Positions 15,673 to 23,627 of a DNA stretch of 64,000 nt are shown here, piece after piece (the first letter of the stretch is position 1; each line of letters begins with the position of its first letter). Below the pieces are notes generated by a model, which was not told the origin of the DNA, did not search any database, and saw only the letters and a list, made by a program, of their open reading frames with translations. A program made the translations under genes and the position numbers. The DNA is from DASSUW01 sp963806395. GTDB lineage: Bacteria; Actinomycetota; Thermoleophilia; Solirubrobacterales; Solirubrobacteraceae. The stretch spans positions 1 to 64,000 of the forward strand of contig CAWDYI010000021.1 of assembly GCA_963806395.1 (NCBI GenBank), written 5' to 3'.

Positions 15673-16629
15673 CTATGCCGCAGGCACGTGCGCGGCGACC
15701 GCCGCCGGCTCCCGCGCGGTGGCGACCGATCCCGCGGCGAGCCAGCTCCAGACGAGCACGACCCACATCAGGGCGGGCAGCGACGCGTGCACCCAGACGA
15801 GCGCCGCGGGCAGTGCGTTGTGGTACTGGATCAGTCCCACGATCCCCTGCACGGCGAGCAGTACGCAGACGACCGTCAGCGCCCCCATCAGCGGCGGTCG
15901 CGCGTGGCGGATGCGCGCAAACACCCACAGGCCGACCGCGGCGATGCCCATCGCGGTCGCCATGTGCCCGTGCAGGTGGATCAGCGTCTTCAGCGTGCCG
16001 GCGCCGAACGCGTCGAGCCGCTCGACGACGTCGCCGGTCCCCGCGCCGCCCGCGTGCGGGCCGGCGGCGGTGGCGAACGTGCCGGCCACGATCACGAGGC
16101 CACCGTAGGCCACCAGCACGCGCGTGCCGATCATCAGGAGGCGGTCGGGCGGCGGCGCAGCCTCGCCCGGCTCTCGTCGCACCCGCCACACGAGCACGGC
16201 GCCCGCGACGAGCAGCGTCATCGAGAGCAGGTAGTGCGCGATCACCACCGGCCACGACAGGTCGAGCGCGACGGTCAGCCCGCCGAGCAGGCCCTGCGCG
16301 ACCACGCCGCCCGCGAGCACGAGCGCAGGACGCACGAGGTCGGCGCGGAACGGCCGGACGCGGAACGCGAGAAGGCCGGCGGCGACACACGCGAAGCCGA
16401 CGACGGCGGAGAACAGGCGGTTGCCGTACTCGATCCACACGTGCGTGTCGAGCTCGGGCACGAACGTGCCGGAGCAATCGGGCCAGCTCGGGCAGCCGAG
16501 CCCCGAGCCCGTGAGCCGCACACCGGCGCCGCTCAGCACGATCAGCACGAGCGTCGCGAGCGCGGCATACGCCACCCACCGGTAGGCGCGCAGCGAGAGC
16601 GTGTAGCGGTCCCGCATCCCGCGCGACAT
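15673..16629 (-). CDS. ctaA: Heme A synthase (CtaA/COX15)
   Basis: The 318-residue protein has eight predicted membrane helices and converts heme O to heme A for aa3-type cytochrome oxidase. The first loop carries GAGVRLTGSGLGCPSWPDC, the CtaA signature with its conserved cysteine pair, followed by WIEYGNRLFSAVVGF; heme-ligand histidines are visible in VIAHYLLSM, LIHLHGHMATAMGIA and WVHASLPALMW. It stands between a SurA-like gene (13 bases upstream) and a small membrane protein gene. No other oxidase gene is in the window, so its partners lie elsewhere. Confidence 0.95.
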   Translation of the reverse strand: MSRGMRDRYTLSLRAYRWVAYAALATLVLIVLSGAGVRLTGSGLGCPSWPDCSGTFVPELDTHVWIEYGNRLFSAVVGFACVAAGLLAFRVRPFRADLVRPALVLAGGVVAQGLLGGLTVALDLSWPVVIAHYLLSMTLLVAGAVLVWRVRREPGEAAPPPDRLLMIGTRVLVAYGGLVIVAGTFATAAGPHAGGAGTGDVVERLDAFGAGTLKTLIHLHGHMATAMGIAAVGLWVFARIRHARPPLMGALTVVCVLLAVQGIVGLIQYHNALPAALVWVHASLPALMWVVLVWSWLAAGSVATAREPAAVAAHVPAA

Positions 16630-16642
16630 TGTGGCAGCGCGG

Positions 16643-17236
16643 CTACTGCTCGGGGGCGTTGCCGCAGTCGCTCTGCGCCACCGCGAACCGCGGCGTGCAG
16701 AGGGTCTGGGCGCGCCAGCGCGCGCGGAAGTCGGCCACCCACGCGTCGAGCACGGCCTGCTGCTCCCCGGGATCGGTGATGCCGGCGGTCACGCGCTCAC
16801 GCAGCCGATCCGACTCGGGGTCGGCGCGCACCCGCATCCGAATGTCGGCGAGCGTCTGCCGGGTCTCGTGCAGGAACGCGCGGAACTCGCGCCACGACGG
16901 GAACGAGTCGTGGATCTGGCTCCGTATCATGCGGCCTACCTGCCGGCCGGTCACGCGCATGCCCTGCCCTCGCGCCTCGCCGTGTATCCAGCGCACGCTG
17001 ATCAGGTACGCCGCGGCGCGCTCGAAGTCCGCCCGGCTCGGTCTCCTGCCGCGCAGACCGCCTCGCGACCATGCGGAGTTCCGCGCGAGGTGCCGGATCT
17101 CGGCCAGCGAGATCGTCTCGCCGGCCACGCTGATCGGCTGCTCCCGACTCAGGCCGGGCGGGACGTCCTGACCGGCGGCCACACCCACCGGCAGCACCAG
17201 CAGCAACGTCGCCACGACGATGCAGCTACGCAGCAC
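16643..17236 (-). CDS. SurA-N-domain-like exported protein without PPIase domain
   Basis: The 197-residue protein has a signal peptide (LRSCIVVATLLLVLPVGVAAG) and a SurA N-terminal-type chaperone fold: ISVAGETISLAEIRHLARNS, then long helices including FERAAAYLISVRWIHGEA. No parvulin (PpiC) domain follows; the last block, FRARWRAQTLCTPRFAVAQS, has a cysteine pair (LC...DC) that may form a disulfide. Short proteins of this type are common in deep-branching actinobacteria and are annotated as PrsA/SurA-like foldases. GTG 17236 is chosen because it directly precedes the signal peptide and overlaps the exporter stop by 11 bases, implying an operon. Confidence 0.65.
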   Translation of the reverse strand: MLRSCIVVATLLLVLPVGVAAGQDVPPGLSREQPISVAGETISLAEIRHLARNSAWSRGGLRGRRPSRADFERAAAYLISVRWIHGEARGQGMRVTGRQVGRMIRSQIHDSFPSWREFRAFLHETRQTLADIRMRVRADPESDRLRERVTAGITDPGEQQAVLDAWVADFRARWRAQTLCTPRFAVAQSDCGNAPEQ

Positions 17237-18734
17237 GACGACCCTCCGGGCATGGCTGGGCGAGCCGCACCGCGCCCGGCTCGTCGCGGGGCTCGCGCGC
17301 CGCATCCTCGTCGCGTCGCGGGTTGACGATCCCGACCAGCGACAGCACGCCGCCGAGCACGACCAGCGCACCGGCCGTCCCGAGCCCCGTGCGGTAAGCC
17401 GTCACCGACGCGTCGACGATCTCGGGCGACCCGGCCGACAGCGGGTCGACGCCGTCGGCCTCGGCCCCGAGCGACGACTCGAAGCTCGCCGCCACGACCA
17501 GCCCGACCGCCGCGATCGCGAGCAGCGCGGCGACGCGCGCGATCTGGTTGTTGACGCCGCTCGCCACGCCGGCGTTGTGCTGAGGGACCGAGCCGAGCAC
17601 CGTGTTGGTGAGCGGCGCGACCGTCGCCGACAACCCGACACCGAACGTCAGCACGCCTGGCAGCAGCTCGGTCCAGTAGTTCACGTCGGCGTCGAGCCGG
17701 CCCATCCAGATCAGCCCGATCCCCGCCACGATCGGGCCCAGGCCCATCAGCAGCTTCGGTCCGATCCGGTCCGACAGCGCGCCGAACCGGCGTGAGAGCA
17801 GCCACATCATCAGCGTGATCGGGAGCAGCGCCGTCCCCGCCTCGACCGCGCCCCACCCGGCCACCTGCTGGAGGAAGATCACCACGTAGAACGTCGCCGC
17901 CCCGAGCCCACCGTAGATCAGCAGCGTGGCCGCATTACCGACCGCGAAGTTGCGCGAGCGGAACAGCGACAGCGGCAGCATCGGATGGTCGGTCCGGCGC
18001 TCGTGCCAGAAGAACACCGCGAGCAGCGCGAGCCCTGCCACGGCCGGCACCCAGACGATCGGGTCGTCCCACCCGTACATCGGCTGCTCGATCAGCGCGA
18101 ACACCGGGCCCGCCAGACCGAGCGAGGCGAGCAGCGCGCCGACGTAGTCGATCTTGCCCGGCGCCTCCTCGTCGCGGCTCTCCGGGACCCCCCGCGCCAG
18201 CCACAGCGTCACGAGCACGAGCGGGACGTTGATCGCGAAGATCCAGCGCCACGAGGCGAACTCGATCAGCGCGCCGCCGCCGAGCGGGCCGATCACGAAC
18301 GCCATCCCGGTCCAGGCGGTCCATGATCCGATCGCCGCGCCGCGCTCGTCGCCCGGGAACGTCGCGGTGATCAGCGCCAGGCTGGAGGGAACGAGCAGCG
18401 CACCCGCGACCCCCTGCAGCGCGCGCATCGCGATCAGCACCCCGGAGGTCGGGGCAGCCGCGCACAGCGCCGACGTGATGCCGAAGCCGATCAGGCCGGC
18501 GATGAACACCCGGCGCCGCCCGAGGTGGTCGCCGAGCGAGCCGCCGACCAGGATCAGCGCACCGAGCGTGAGCAGGTAGGCCTCGACGATCCACTGCTGC
18601 GAGGCGAGCCCGGTCTCGAGGTCCTCGCGGATCGCCGGGAGCGCGACGTTGACGACCGTCCCGTCGAGGAATACGACGCTCGACCCGAGGATCGCGGCGA
18701 CGAGCGTAAGGCGCTTCGCGCGAGCGTCGGGCAC
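17226..18734 (-). CDS. MFS drug exporter, DHA2 (EmrB/QacA) family, 14 helices
   Basis: The 502-residue protein matches 14-helix proton-drug antiporters: LGSSVVFLDGTVVNVALPAI in helix 1, QWIVEAYLLTLGALILVGGS, motif A as GDHLGRRRVF, and the antiporter motif region ALQGVAGALLVPSSLALI. It would expel hydrophobic or cationic compounds. GTG 18734 gives the standard N-terminus; the frame remains open upstream but would add residues unlike the family. It is the first gene of a minus-strand group (exporter, SurA-like, ctaA, small membrane protein) and is divergent from the polysaccharide locus. Confidence 0.88.
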   Translation of the reverse strand: MPDARAKRLTLVAAILGSSVVFLDGTVVNVALPAIREDLETGLASQQWIVEAYLLTLGALILVGGSLGDHLGRRRVFIAGLIGFGITSALCAAAPTSGVLIAMRALQGVAGALLVPSSLALITATFPGDERGAAIGSWTAWTGMAFVIGPLGGGALIEFASWRWIFAINVPLVLVTLWLARGVPESRDEEAPGKIDYVGALLASLGLAGPVFALIEQPMYGWDDPIVWVPAVAGLALLAVFFWHERRTDHPMLPLSLFRSRNFAVGNAATLLIYGGLGAATFYVVIFLQQVAGWGAVEAGTALLPITLMMWLLSRRFGALSDRIGPKLLMGLGPIVAGIGLIWMGRLDADVNYWTELLPGVLTFGVGLSATVAPLTNTVLGSVPQHNAGVASGVNNQIARVAALLAIAAVGLVVAASFESSLGAEADGVDPLSAGSPEIVDASVTAYRTGLGTAGALVVLGGVLSLVGIVNPRRDEDAAREPRDEPGAVRLAQPCPEGRRAA

Positions 18735-18779
18735 GCACCAACGATGGCAGACGCGGCGAACGCCGCCCGCCGCCGGTAC

Positions 18780-18785
18780 TAGGCT
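18780..18785 (+). promoter_or_regulatory. -10 box TAGGCT, first gene of polysaccharide locus
   Basis: TAGGCT ends exactly 10 bases before ATG 18796, the same spacing as at 6104, 44961, 50706, 55405 and 62407. It predicts a leaderless or near-leaderless mRNA for the methyltransferase and the exporter genes after it. Confidence 0.45.
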
Positions 18786-18795
18786 GCCGGGTCCG

Positions 18796-19632
18796 ATGGC
18801 GTTCAAGCATCTCCTCCGCCGCCGCGACGGCCGGCTGCCGCGGTCAGTGTCCGCCGAGCTCGACGCGGAGCTGCGGTCGCCGCTGCCCTGGATGTACCCG
18901 TGGCAGCTGACGCCGCAGGTCGCGGTCGAGCTCGAGGGATCCGAGCTGCCGAGCATCCACGCGACCCGCAGCGAGATGATCGAGCCGGTCGTGCGCGAGG
19001 CGCTCGCCGCAGCGGGACCGGGCGCAACCCTCCTCGATCTCGGGTGCAACGAGGGCTGGTTCGCCCACCGCGCGCTCGAGTGGGGTGCGGCACGCGTGGT
19101 CGGGCTCGACGTGCGCGACGCGAACATCCACCGCGCGATGCTGATCCGGGAGCACTTCGGGATCGAGCCGGAGCAGCTGACGCTCGCGCAGGCAGACGTG
19201 CTCACGCTCGATCCCGAGCGGCTCGGCAGCTTCGACGTCGTGCTCGTGCTCGGGCTGATCTACCACCTAGAGAACCCGGTCGGCGCGCTGCGAGTGGCAC
19301 GCACCCTGACGCGCGGGACGGCCGTCGTCGAGTCGCAGCTGACGTCGCACGATGAGCCGATCCGGCTCGGCTGGGGGGAGACGGGCGTGTTCCGGTCGGC
19401 CCCCGGGCACTGGGCGGCGGTGCTCGAGCCGGCGGACGAGCAGCACGACGAAGGGAACCCGCTCGCCTCGTTCGGCGGCGTGATCAGCCTGGTCCCCAAC
19501 CGCACCGCGCTGGTGCAGGCGATCGAGGTGGCGGGCTACAGCGAGGTGCACATGCTCGACGCGCCGGCGCACCTGAACCCCCAGTACGTGGAGGGCCAGC
19601 GCGGCATCGCCGTGGGACGCGTGCGGGGATGA
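18796..19632 (+). CDS. Class I SAM-dependent methyltransferase
   Basis: The 278-residue protein carries the Rossmann-type SAM motif LLDLGCNEGWFAHRALEWGA near residue 80 and the acidic residue at VVGLDVRDAN; FDVVLVLGLIYHLENPVGAL is motif IV, with the YHLENP loop. It resembles methyltransferases of glycan clusters that use a DUF1698/CmoB-like fold. It leads a tightly overlapping set (4-bp overlaps) with a CmcI-like enzyme and an ABC glycan exporter, suggesting it methylates the exported chain, possibly at its non-reducing end. The exact acceptor is unknown. Confidence 0.8.
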   Translation: MAFKHLLRRRDGRLPRSVSAELDAELRSPLPWMYPWQLTPQVAVELEGSELPSIHATRSEMIEPVVREALAAAGPGATLLDLGCNEGWFAHRALEWGAARVVGLDVRDANIHRAMLIREHFGIEPEQLTLAQADVLTLDPERLGSFDVVLVLGLIYHLENPVGALRVARTLTRGTAVVESQLTSHDEPIRLGWGETGVFRSAPGHWAAVLEPADEQHDEGNPLASFGGVISLVPNRTALVQAIEVAGYSEVHMLDAPAHLNPQYVEGQRGIAVGRVRG

Positions 19633-20330
19633 GCCTGCCGCCGCCCGTGACCACCCGGGTGACCGAGGGACCGCTGCGCGACTACTGGCTCGCGCGCGCC
19701 GCCCAGCACACGCACGACACGTACGCCGGGGTGCCGCTGCTCAAGTTCCCCGAGGACCTGCGCACGTACGAGCACCTGCTGTGGGCCGATGGCATCGACA
19801 CCGTGATCGAGATCGGGACCTCGGCCGGAGGCAGCGCGCTGTGGTTCCGCGATCGGCTCGAGACCGCGCGCCGCTACGGCCGGATCGGGCGCCGGCCGCG
19901 CGTCATCAGCGTCGACGCGTCGCACGACTCGGCGCGCGAGCACCTCGCGCGCGCCGATCCGCGCTGGTCGAAGACCATCCGGCTGGTCGACGGCGACGTC
20001 CGTGACCCGGCGACAGCCGACGCGGTCGCGGCTCTCATAAACGACGGGGCGCGCTGCCTCGTCGTCGAGGACTCCGCGCACGAGTACGACACCACGATGG
20101 CGGCGCTCACGAGCTTCGCGCGGTTCGTGCCGCCGCAGGGGTTCTTCGTGGTCGAGGACGGCTGCGTCGACGTCGAGGCGCTGCGGCTCGACGACGCCTG
20201 GCCGCGCGGCGTGCTGCCCGCGCTGCACCACTGGCTCGACACACCGCAGGGACGCGAGTTCACCGTCCGGCGCGACCTCGAGCTGTACGGGATCTCGTGC
20301 CACCCCGAGGGCTTCCTCCAGCGCGCGTGA
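19629..20330 (+). CDS. CmcI-type hydroxylase/O-methyltransferase
   Basis: The 233-residue protein is of the cephalosporin hydroxylase (CmcI)/rhamnosyl O-methyltransferase family, a SAM-binding fold: DTVIEIGTSAGGSALWFRD is the SAM loop, ISVDASHDSA and VEDSAHEYDTTMAAL the metal and cofactor segments, FFVVEDGCVDVEAL the late strand, and the end GREFTVRRDLELYGISCHPEGFL is family-typical. Members in polysaccharide loci methylate sugar hydroxyls. ATG overlaps the stop of the previous methyltransferase and its own stop overlaps the ABC ATPase start, so all four genes here are coupled. Confidence 0.8.
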   Translation: MSLPPPVTTRVTEGPLRDYWLARAAQHTHDTYAGVPLLKFPEDLRTYEHLLWADGIDTVIEIGTSAGGSALWFRDRLETARRYGRIGRRPRVISVDASHDSAREHLARADPRWSKTIRLVDGDVRDPATADAVAALINDGARCLVVEDSAHEYDTTMAALTSFARFVPPQGFFVVEDGCVDVEALRLDDAWPRGVLPALHHWLDTPQGREFTVRRDLELYGISCHPEGFLQRA

Positions 20331-21532
20331 GCACGGCGGCCGCCATCACGGTCGACGGCGTCTCGAAGACGTTCCGGCTGCCGCACCAGCGCTACTCGAC
20401 GCTCAAGGAGCGGGCGCTGCACCCGTTCCGCTCGAGCGCGATCGACGAGCTGCACGCGCTCCAGGACGTGTCGGTCTCGGTCGGGCAGGGGGAGTTCTTC
20501 GGCATCGTCGGCCGCAACGGGAGCGGCAAGAGCACGCTGCTCAAGTGCCTCGCCGGGATCTACGAGGCCGACAGCGGGCGCATGGACGTGGACGGCAAGC
20601 TGTCGCCGTTCATCGAGCTCGGGGTCGGCTTCAACCCCGACCTGACCGCGCGCGACAACGTGCTGATCAACGCGATCCTGCTCGGCCTCACGCGGCGCGA
20701 GGCGCGCGAGCGCTTCGACGACATCATCGCGTTCGCCGAGCTCGAGGAGTTCCTCGACCTGAAGCTCAAGAACTACTCGTCGGGGATGCACGTACGGCTC
20801 GCGTTCGCGGTCGCGACGCAGGTCGACGCCGACGTGCTGCTGATCGACGAGGTGCTCGCGGTCGGCGACGCCGCGTTCCAGCAGAAGTGCTTCGACCAGT
20901 TCCTCAAGCTCAAGGACGCCGGCCGCACGATCGTGTTCGTGACCCACGACATGCACGCCGTCGAGCGCTTCTGCGACCGCGCGATGCTGCTCGAGCGCGG
21001 CCGGATCGTCGACATCGGCGACCCGCACCACATCGCGCAGGCCTACAACGAGATCAACTTCGGGCGGTTCGTGCACGACGCGCCCGAGGGCGCCCGCTAC
21101 GGCGACCACACGGAGGCCGAGATCACCGGCGGGTGGTTCGAGAACGCGGCGGGCGAGCGCGTGCAGGCACTCGCGCACGGCGAGCCGGTGCAGGTCGTGA
21201 TGGAGGTCCGCTTCCGCGCCCCGCTCGACGAGCCGGTGTTCGGCTTCACGCTGCGCCACGACGCCGGCCAGGCGGTGTTCGCCACGCGGACCGACATGCA
21301 GCAGGTGCCGACCGGCCGGTTCGAGGCAGGCGAGGTGGCGATCGTGCGCGTGACGCTGGACAACTGGCTCGCGCCGGGCGCGTACCGGTTCACGCCGTCG
21401 CTCGCGCGGGCCGGCGCGGGCACCGAGGCGCTCGACGCGCGCGAGAACCTGACCGTGCTGACCGTGCACGGGACGCGCAACGCGGGCGGGCTGGTCGACC
21501 TGCCGCACGCGATCGTGATCGAGCGGCGATGA
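20327..21532 (+). CDS. wzt: ABC glycan exporter ATPase with carbohydrate-binding tail (Wzt type)
   Basis: The 401-residue protein powers export of a lipid-linked polysaccharide. The nucleotide-binding domain has Walker A GRNGSGKSTLLKCLAG, signature NYSSGMHVRLAFAVA, Walker B DVLLIDEVLAVGD and the H-loop VFVTHDMHAV. From about residue 250 a C-terminal Wzt domain (EITGGWFENAAGERVQAL to NLTVLTVHG) would recognise the finished chain end. Presence of this domain suggests chain-end capping, for which the two methyltransferases upstream are candidates. GTG 20327 overlaps the previous stop by 4 bp, and the permease gene follows with 4 bp overlap. Confidence 0.92.
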   Translation: MSTAAAITVDGVSKTFRLPHQRYSTLKERALHPFRSSAIDELHALQDVSVSVGQGEFFGIVGRNGSGKSTLLKCLAGIYEADSGRMDVDGKLSPFIELGVGFNPDLTARDNVLINAILLGLTRREARERFDDIIAFAELEEFLDLKLKNYSSGMHVRLAFAVATQVDADVLLIDEVLAVGDAAFQQKCFDQFLKLKDAGRTIVFVTHDMHAVERFCDRAMLLERGRIVDIGDPHHIAQAYNEINFGRFVHDAPEGARYGDHTEAEITGGWFENAAGERVQALAHGEPVQVVMEVRFRAPLDEPVFGFTLRHDAGQAVFATRTDMQQVPTGRFEAGEVAIVRVTLDNWLAPGAYRFTPSLARAGAGTEALDARENLTVLTVHGTRNAGGLVDLPHAIVIERR

Positions 21533-22323
21533 GCGACGACGCGCGCCGCTTCTGGGAGCTGACGTGGATGCTGGCGGTGACCGACTGGAAGCTGCGCTTC
21601 TACGGGTCCGCGCTCGGCTACGTGTGGACGCTCGCGCGGCCGTTCGCGTTCTTCGGCGTCATCTACATCGTCTTCACGGAGATCGCCGACATCGGCAACG
21701 ACGTCAAGGACTACGGCGTCTGCATCCTCTTCTCGCTGGTGCTGTTCCAGTTCTTCGCCGAGGCCACCACCGGCTCGGTGACGTCGGTCGTCAGCCGCGA
21801 GAACCTGCTGCGCAAGATGCGCTTCCCGCGCCTCGCGATCCCGCTGAGCACGGTGCTGACGGCGCTGATGAACCTCGGCGCGACGCTCGTCGCCGTGTTC
21901 GTGTTCGCGATCGCTGCAGGCGTGTATCCGACCTGGAGCTGGCTCGAGCTGCCGCTGCTGATCGCGGTGCTCGCGGTGGCGGCGACGGGCACCGGGATGC
22001 TGCTCGCCGTGCTGTTCGTGCGCTACCGCGACGTACAGCCGATCTGGGACGTGGCCACCCAGATCCTGTTCTACGCGTCGCCGATCCTGTACGTGGCGAC
22101 GATGGTGCCCGAGGACTACCGCCAGGCGTACCTGTTCAACCCGATCGCCGCGATCCTCACGCAGGTCCGCCACGCGGTCGTGGATCCGACGGCGCCGACC
22201 GCGTCAGCAGTGATCGGCGGCGCCGCCTGGCTGCTCGTCCCGCTCGGCGTGACCGTGGCGGCCTTCGCCCTCGGCGCCTGGGCGTTCCGCCGCGAGGCGC
22301 CGCGGATCGCCGAGCACCTCTAA
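21529..22323 (+). CDS. wzm: ABC glycan exporter permease (Wzm type)
   Basis: The 264-residue ABC-2-type permease has six predicted helices, with the family N-terminus WMLAVTDWKLRFYGSALGYVWTLARP and the conserved SRENLLRKMRFPRLAIPLS coupling region, then VRYRDVQPIWDVATQILFYASPILY. It forms the membrane channel for the ATPase encoded just upstream. A second ATPase/permease pair is at 34145-36274, in the opposite gene order. Confidence 0.92.
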   Translation: MSDDARRFWELTWMLAVTDWKLRFYGSALGYVWTLARPFAFFGVIYIVFTEIADIGNDVKDYGVCILFSLVLFQFFAEATTGSVTSVVSRENLLRKMRFPRLAIPLSTVLTALMNLGATLVAVFVFAIAAGVYPTWSWLELPLLIAVLAVAATGTGMLLAVLFVRYRDVQPIWDVATQILFYASPILYVATMVPEDYRQAYLFNPIAAILTQVRHAVVDPTAPTASAVIGGAAWLLVPLGVTVAAFALGAWAFRREAPRIAEHL

Positions 22324-23315
22324 CGGATCGCGCGGAACAGCCGGTTCATCGCCCGGCGCAGGCCGCGGCCGACCGCCGAGTCCTCGCCGATCACGCCGTA
22401 GACCGCTCCGCGGATGCGCTCGAGCAGCCGCCACGCGACCGACTCCTGCACGCGCTTCGCCTCGTCCTCGGCGCGCTGGGCGCGCGCGTGCGCGGCGACC
22501 AGCTCCTCGTGCTTGGCGGCCAGCTCGGCGCGGAACCTCTCCTCGCGCTCGGCGATCAGCTCGAGCCCGTAGTCGAACAGGCTCGACTCCGCCGGCAGCT
22601 CAGGCAGCGCGGCGTCCGAGGCGACGGCGACGAGGTACAGCGGTTCCGGCGCCTCGGCCGGGCGCCACTCGCCCTCCGTGCGTTCGATCCGGACCGCGAG
22701 GTGGCCCGCGGGTGCCGCGGTCAGCGCCTCGATCCGTGAGCCCGCGACGGCGCGCTGCGCGAACATCGACAGCGTCGCGAAGCGGCTGCGCAGCAGCGCC
22801 GTGAACTCGTCCTGCGTGAGCTCGCGCTCGTGGAACGGGTTGACGAAGTCGCGCTCGTCGGAGTACGTCTGGCGCTCGGGCGTGGACATGATCAGCAGAC
22901 CGCCGGGGGCGAGCACGCGCGCGGCCTCGGCCAGGACCCGTTCCTGGTCGCCGACGTGCTCGATCATCTCGAACGCGACCACGGCGTCGAAGGCGTCGTC
23001 GGCGAACTCGGACAGGTCGGTCGCCGACGCGACGCGGAACTCGAGGCCGGGCGCGACGTAGTTGGCGCGGCTGTGCTCGACCGTGCGCTCGTCGACGTCG
23101 ATGCCCGTGACCGCGCTCGCGGTGTCGGCGAGCAGCGCCGCGCCGAAGCCCTCGCCGCTGCCGAGATCGAGCACCCGCCGGCCGGCCACGAGCGGCCGCG
23201 CCCACAGGTAGCGGTGGAAGTGCTCGTAGATCACCTGCGCGTCCTGCGCCCACGGCACGATGCGCTCTCCGGTCGCCTCGATGAGCCGCGGGGCACCGGC
23301 TGTGCGGGGTGGCAT
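22320..23315 (-). CDS. SAM-dependent methyltransferase with C-terminal coiled coil
   Basis: The 331-residue protein has a type-11 methyltransferase domain: VLDLGSGEGFGAALLADTA, VTGIDVDERTVEHSRANY, FDAVVAFEMIEHVGDQERVL, ARVLAPGGLLIMSTPE. From about residue 245 the sequence becomes a charged heptad-like helix (LELIAEREERFRAELAAKHE onward) ending in a basic amphipathic segment (RGLRRAMNRLFRAIR), which may bind membrane or a partner. Such tails resemble the molecular-ruler coiled coils of chain-terminating methyltransferases such as WbdD, but that is inference. It is convergent with the Wzm gene, overlapping by 4 bp. Confidence 0.75.
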   Translation of the reverse strand: MPPRTAGAPRLIEATGERIVPWAQDAQVIYEHFHRYLWARPLVAGRRVLDLGSGEGFGAALLADTASAVTGIDVDERTVEHSRANYVAPGLEFRVASATDLSEFADDAFDAVVAFEMIEHVGDQERVLAEAARVLAPGGLLIMSTPERQTYSDERDFVNPFHERELTQDEFTALLRSRFATLSMFAQRAVAGSRIEALTAAPAGHLAVRIERTEGEWRPAEAPEPLYLVAVASDAALPELPAESSLFDYGLELIAEREERFRAELAAKHEELVAAHARAQRAEDEAKRVQESVAWRLLERIRGAVYGVIGEDSAVGRGLRRAMNRLFRAIR

Positions 23316-23344
23316 CGCGGGATGGATAGCACGGTGCTCCCTGC

Positions 23345-23350
23345 TACGTT
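23345..23350 (+). promoter_or_regulatory. -10 box TACGTT before coiled-coil gene
   Basis: TACGTT lies 7 bases before GTG 23358, the spacing of a true leaderless start (the first base of GTG would be +1 or nearly so). It supports GTG 23358 over ATG 23322, which lies upstream of this box. Confidence 0.4.
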
Positions 23351-23357
23351 GCTCGCC

Positions 23358-23627
23358 GTGTCCGGAGCCGCCGTGGAAGAGCAGGCCGAGGTCGAATTGC
23401 TACGTGCGCGCGTGGCCGAGCTCGAGCGCGAGCTGGCCGACCGCACCGAGCGCGCGAACGCCGCCGTGGCCGCCGCCGAGGACCGCCTCTACTGGCTCGA
23501 CCGGTGGCGGATCGACCCGAACCGGGTGATGGCGACGCGAGCGGGGCAGTGGGCGTTCCTGGCCGCCAAGCGGGCGCGCCGCGCACTCCTGATCGCCGAC
23601 AGGATCCGCCGCCGCCTGGCGCGATGA
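23358..23627 (+). CDS. Small coiled-coil protein, unknown
   Basis: The 89-residue product is mostly one charged helix: VEEQAEVELLRARVAELERE is a clear leucine-heptad coiled coil, followed by YWLDRWRIDPNRVMATRAGQ and a strongly basic C-terminus (RRRLAR). Its stop overlaps the start of the large glycosyltransferase gene (ATGA), so it is probably a partner or scaffold for it. Similar short coiled-coil pieces with YWLDRW are attached to glycosyltransferases in related clusters, but I cannot name a family. Confidence 0.6.
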   Translation: MSGAAVEEQAEVELLRARVAELERELADRTERANAAVAAAEDRLYWLDRWRIDPNRVMATRAGQWAFLAAKRARRALLIADRIRRRLAR

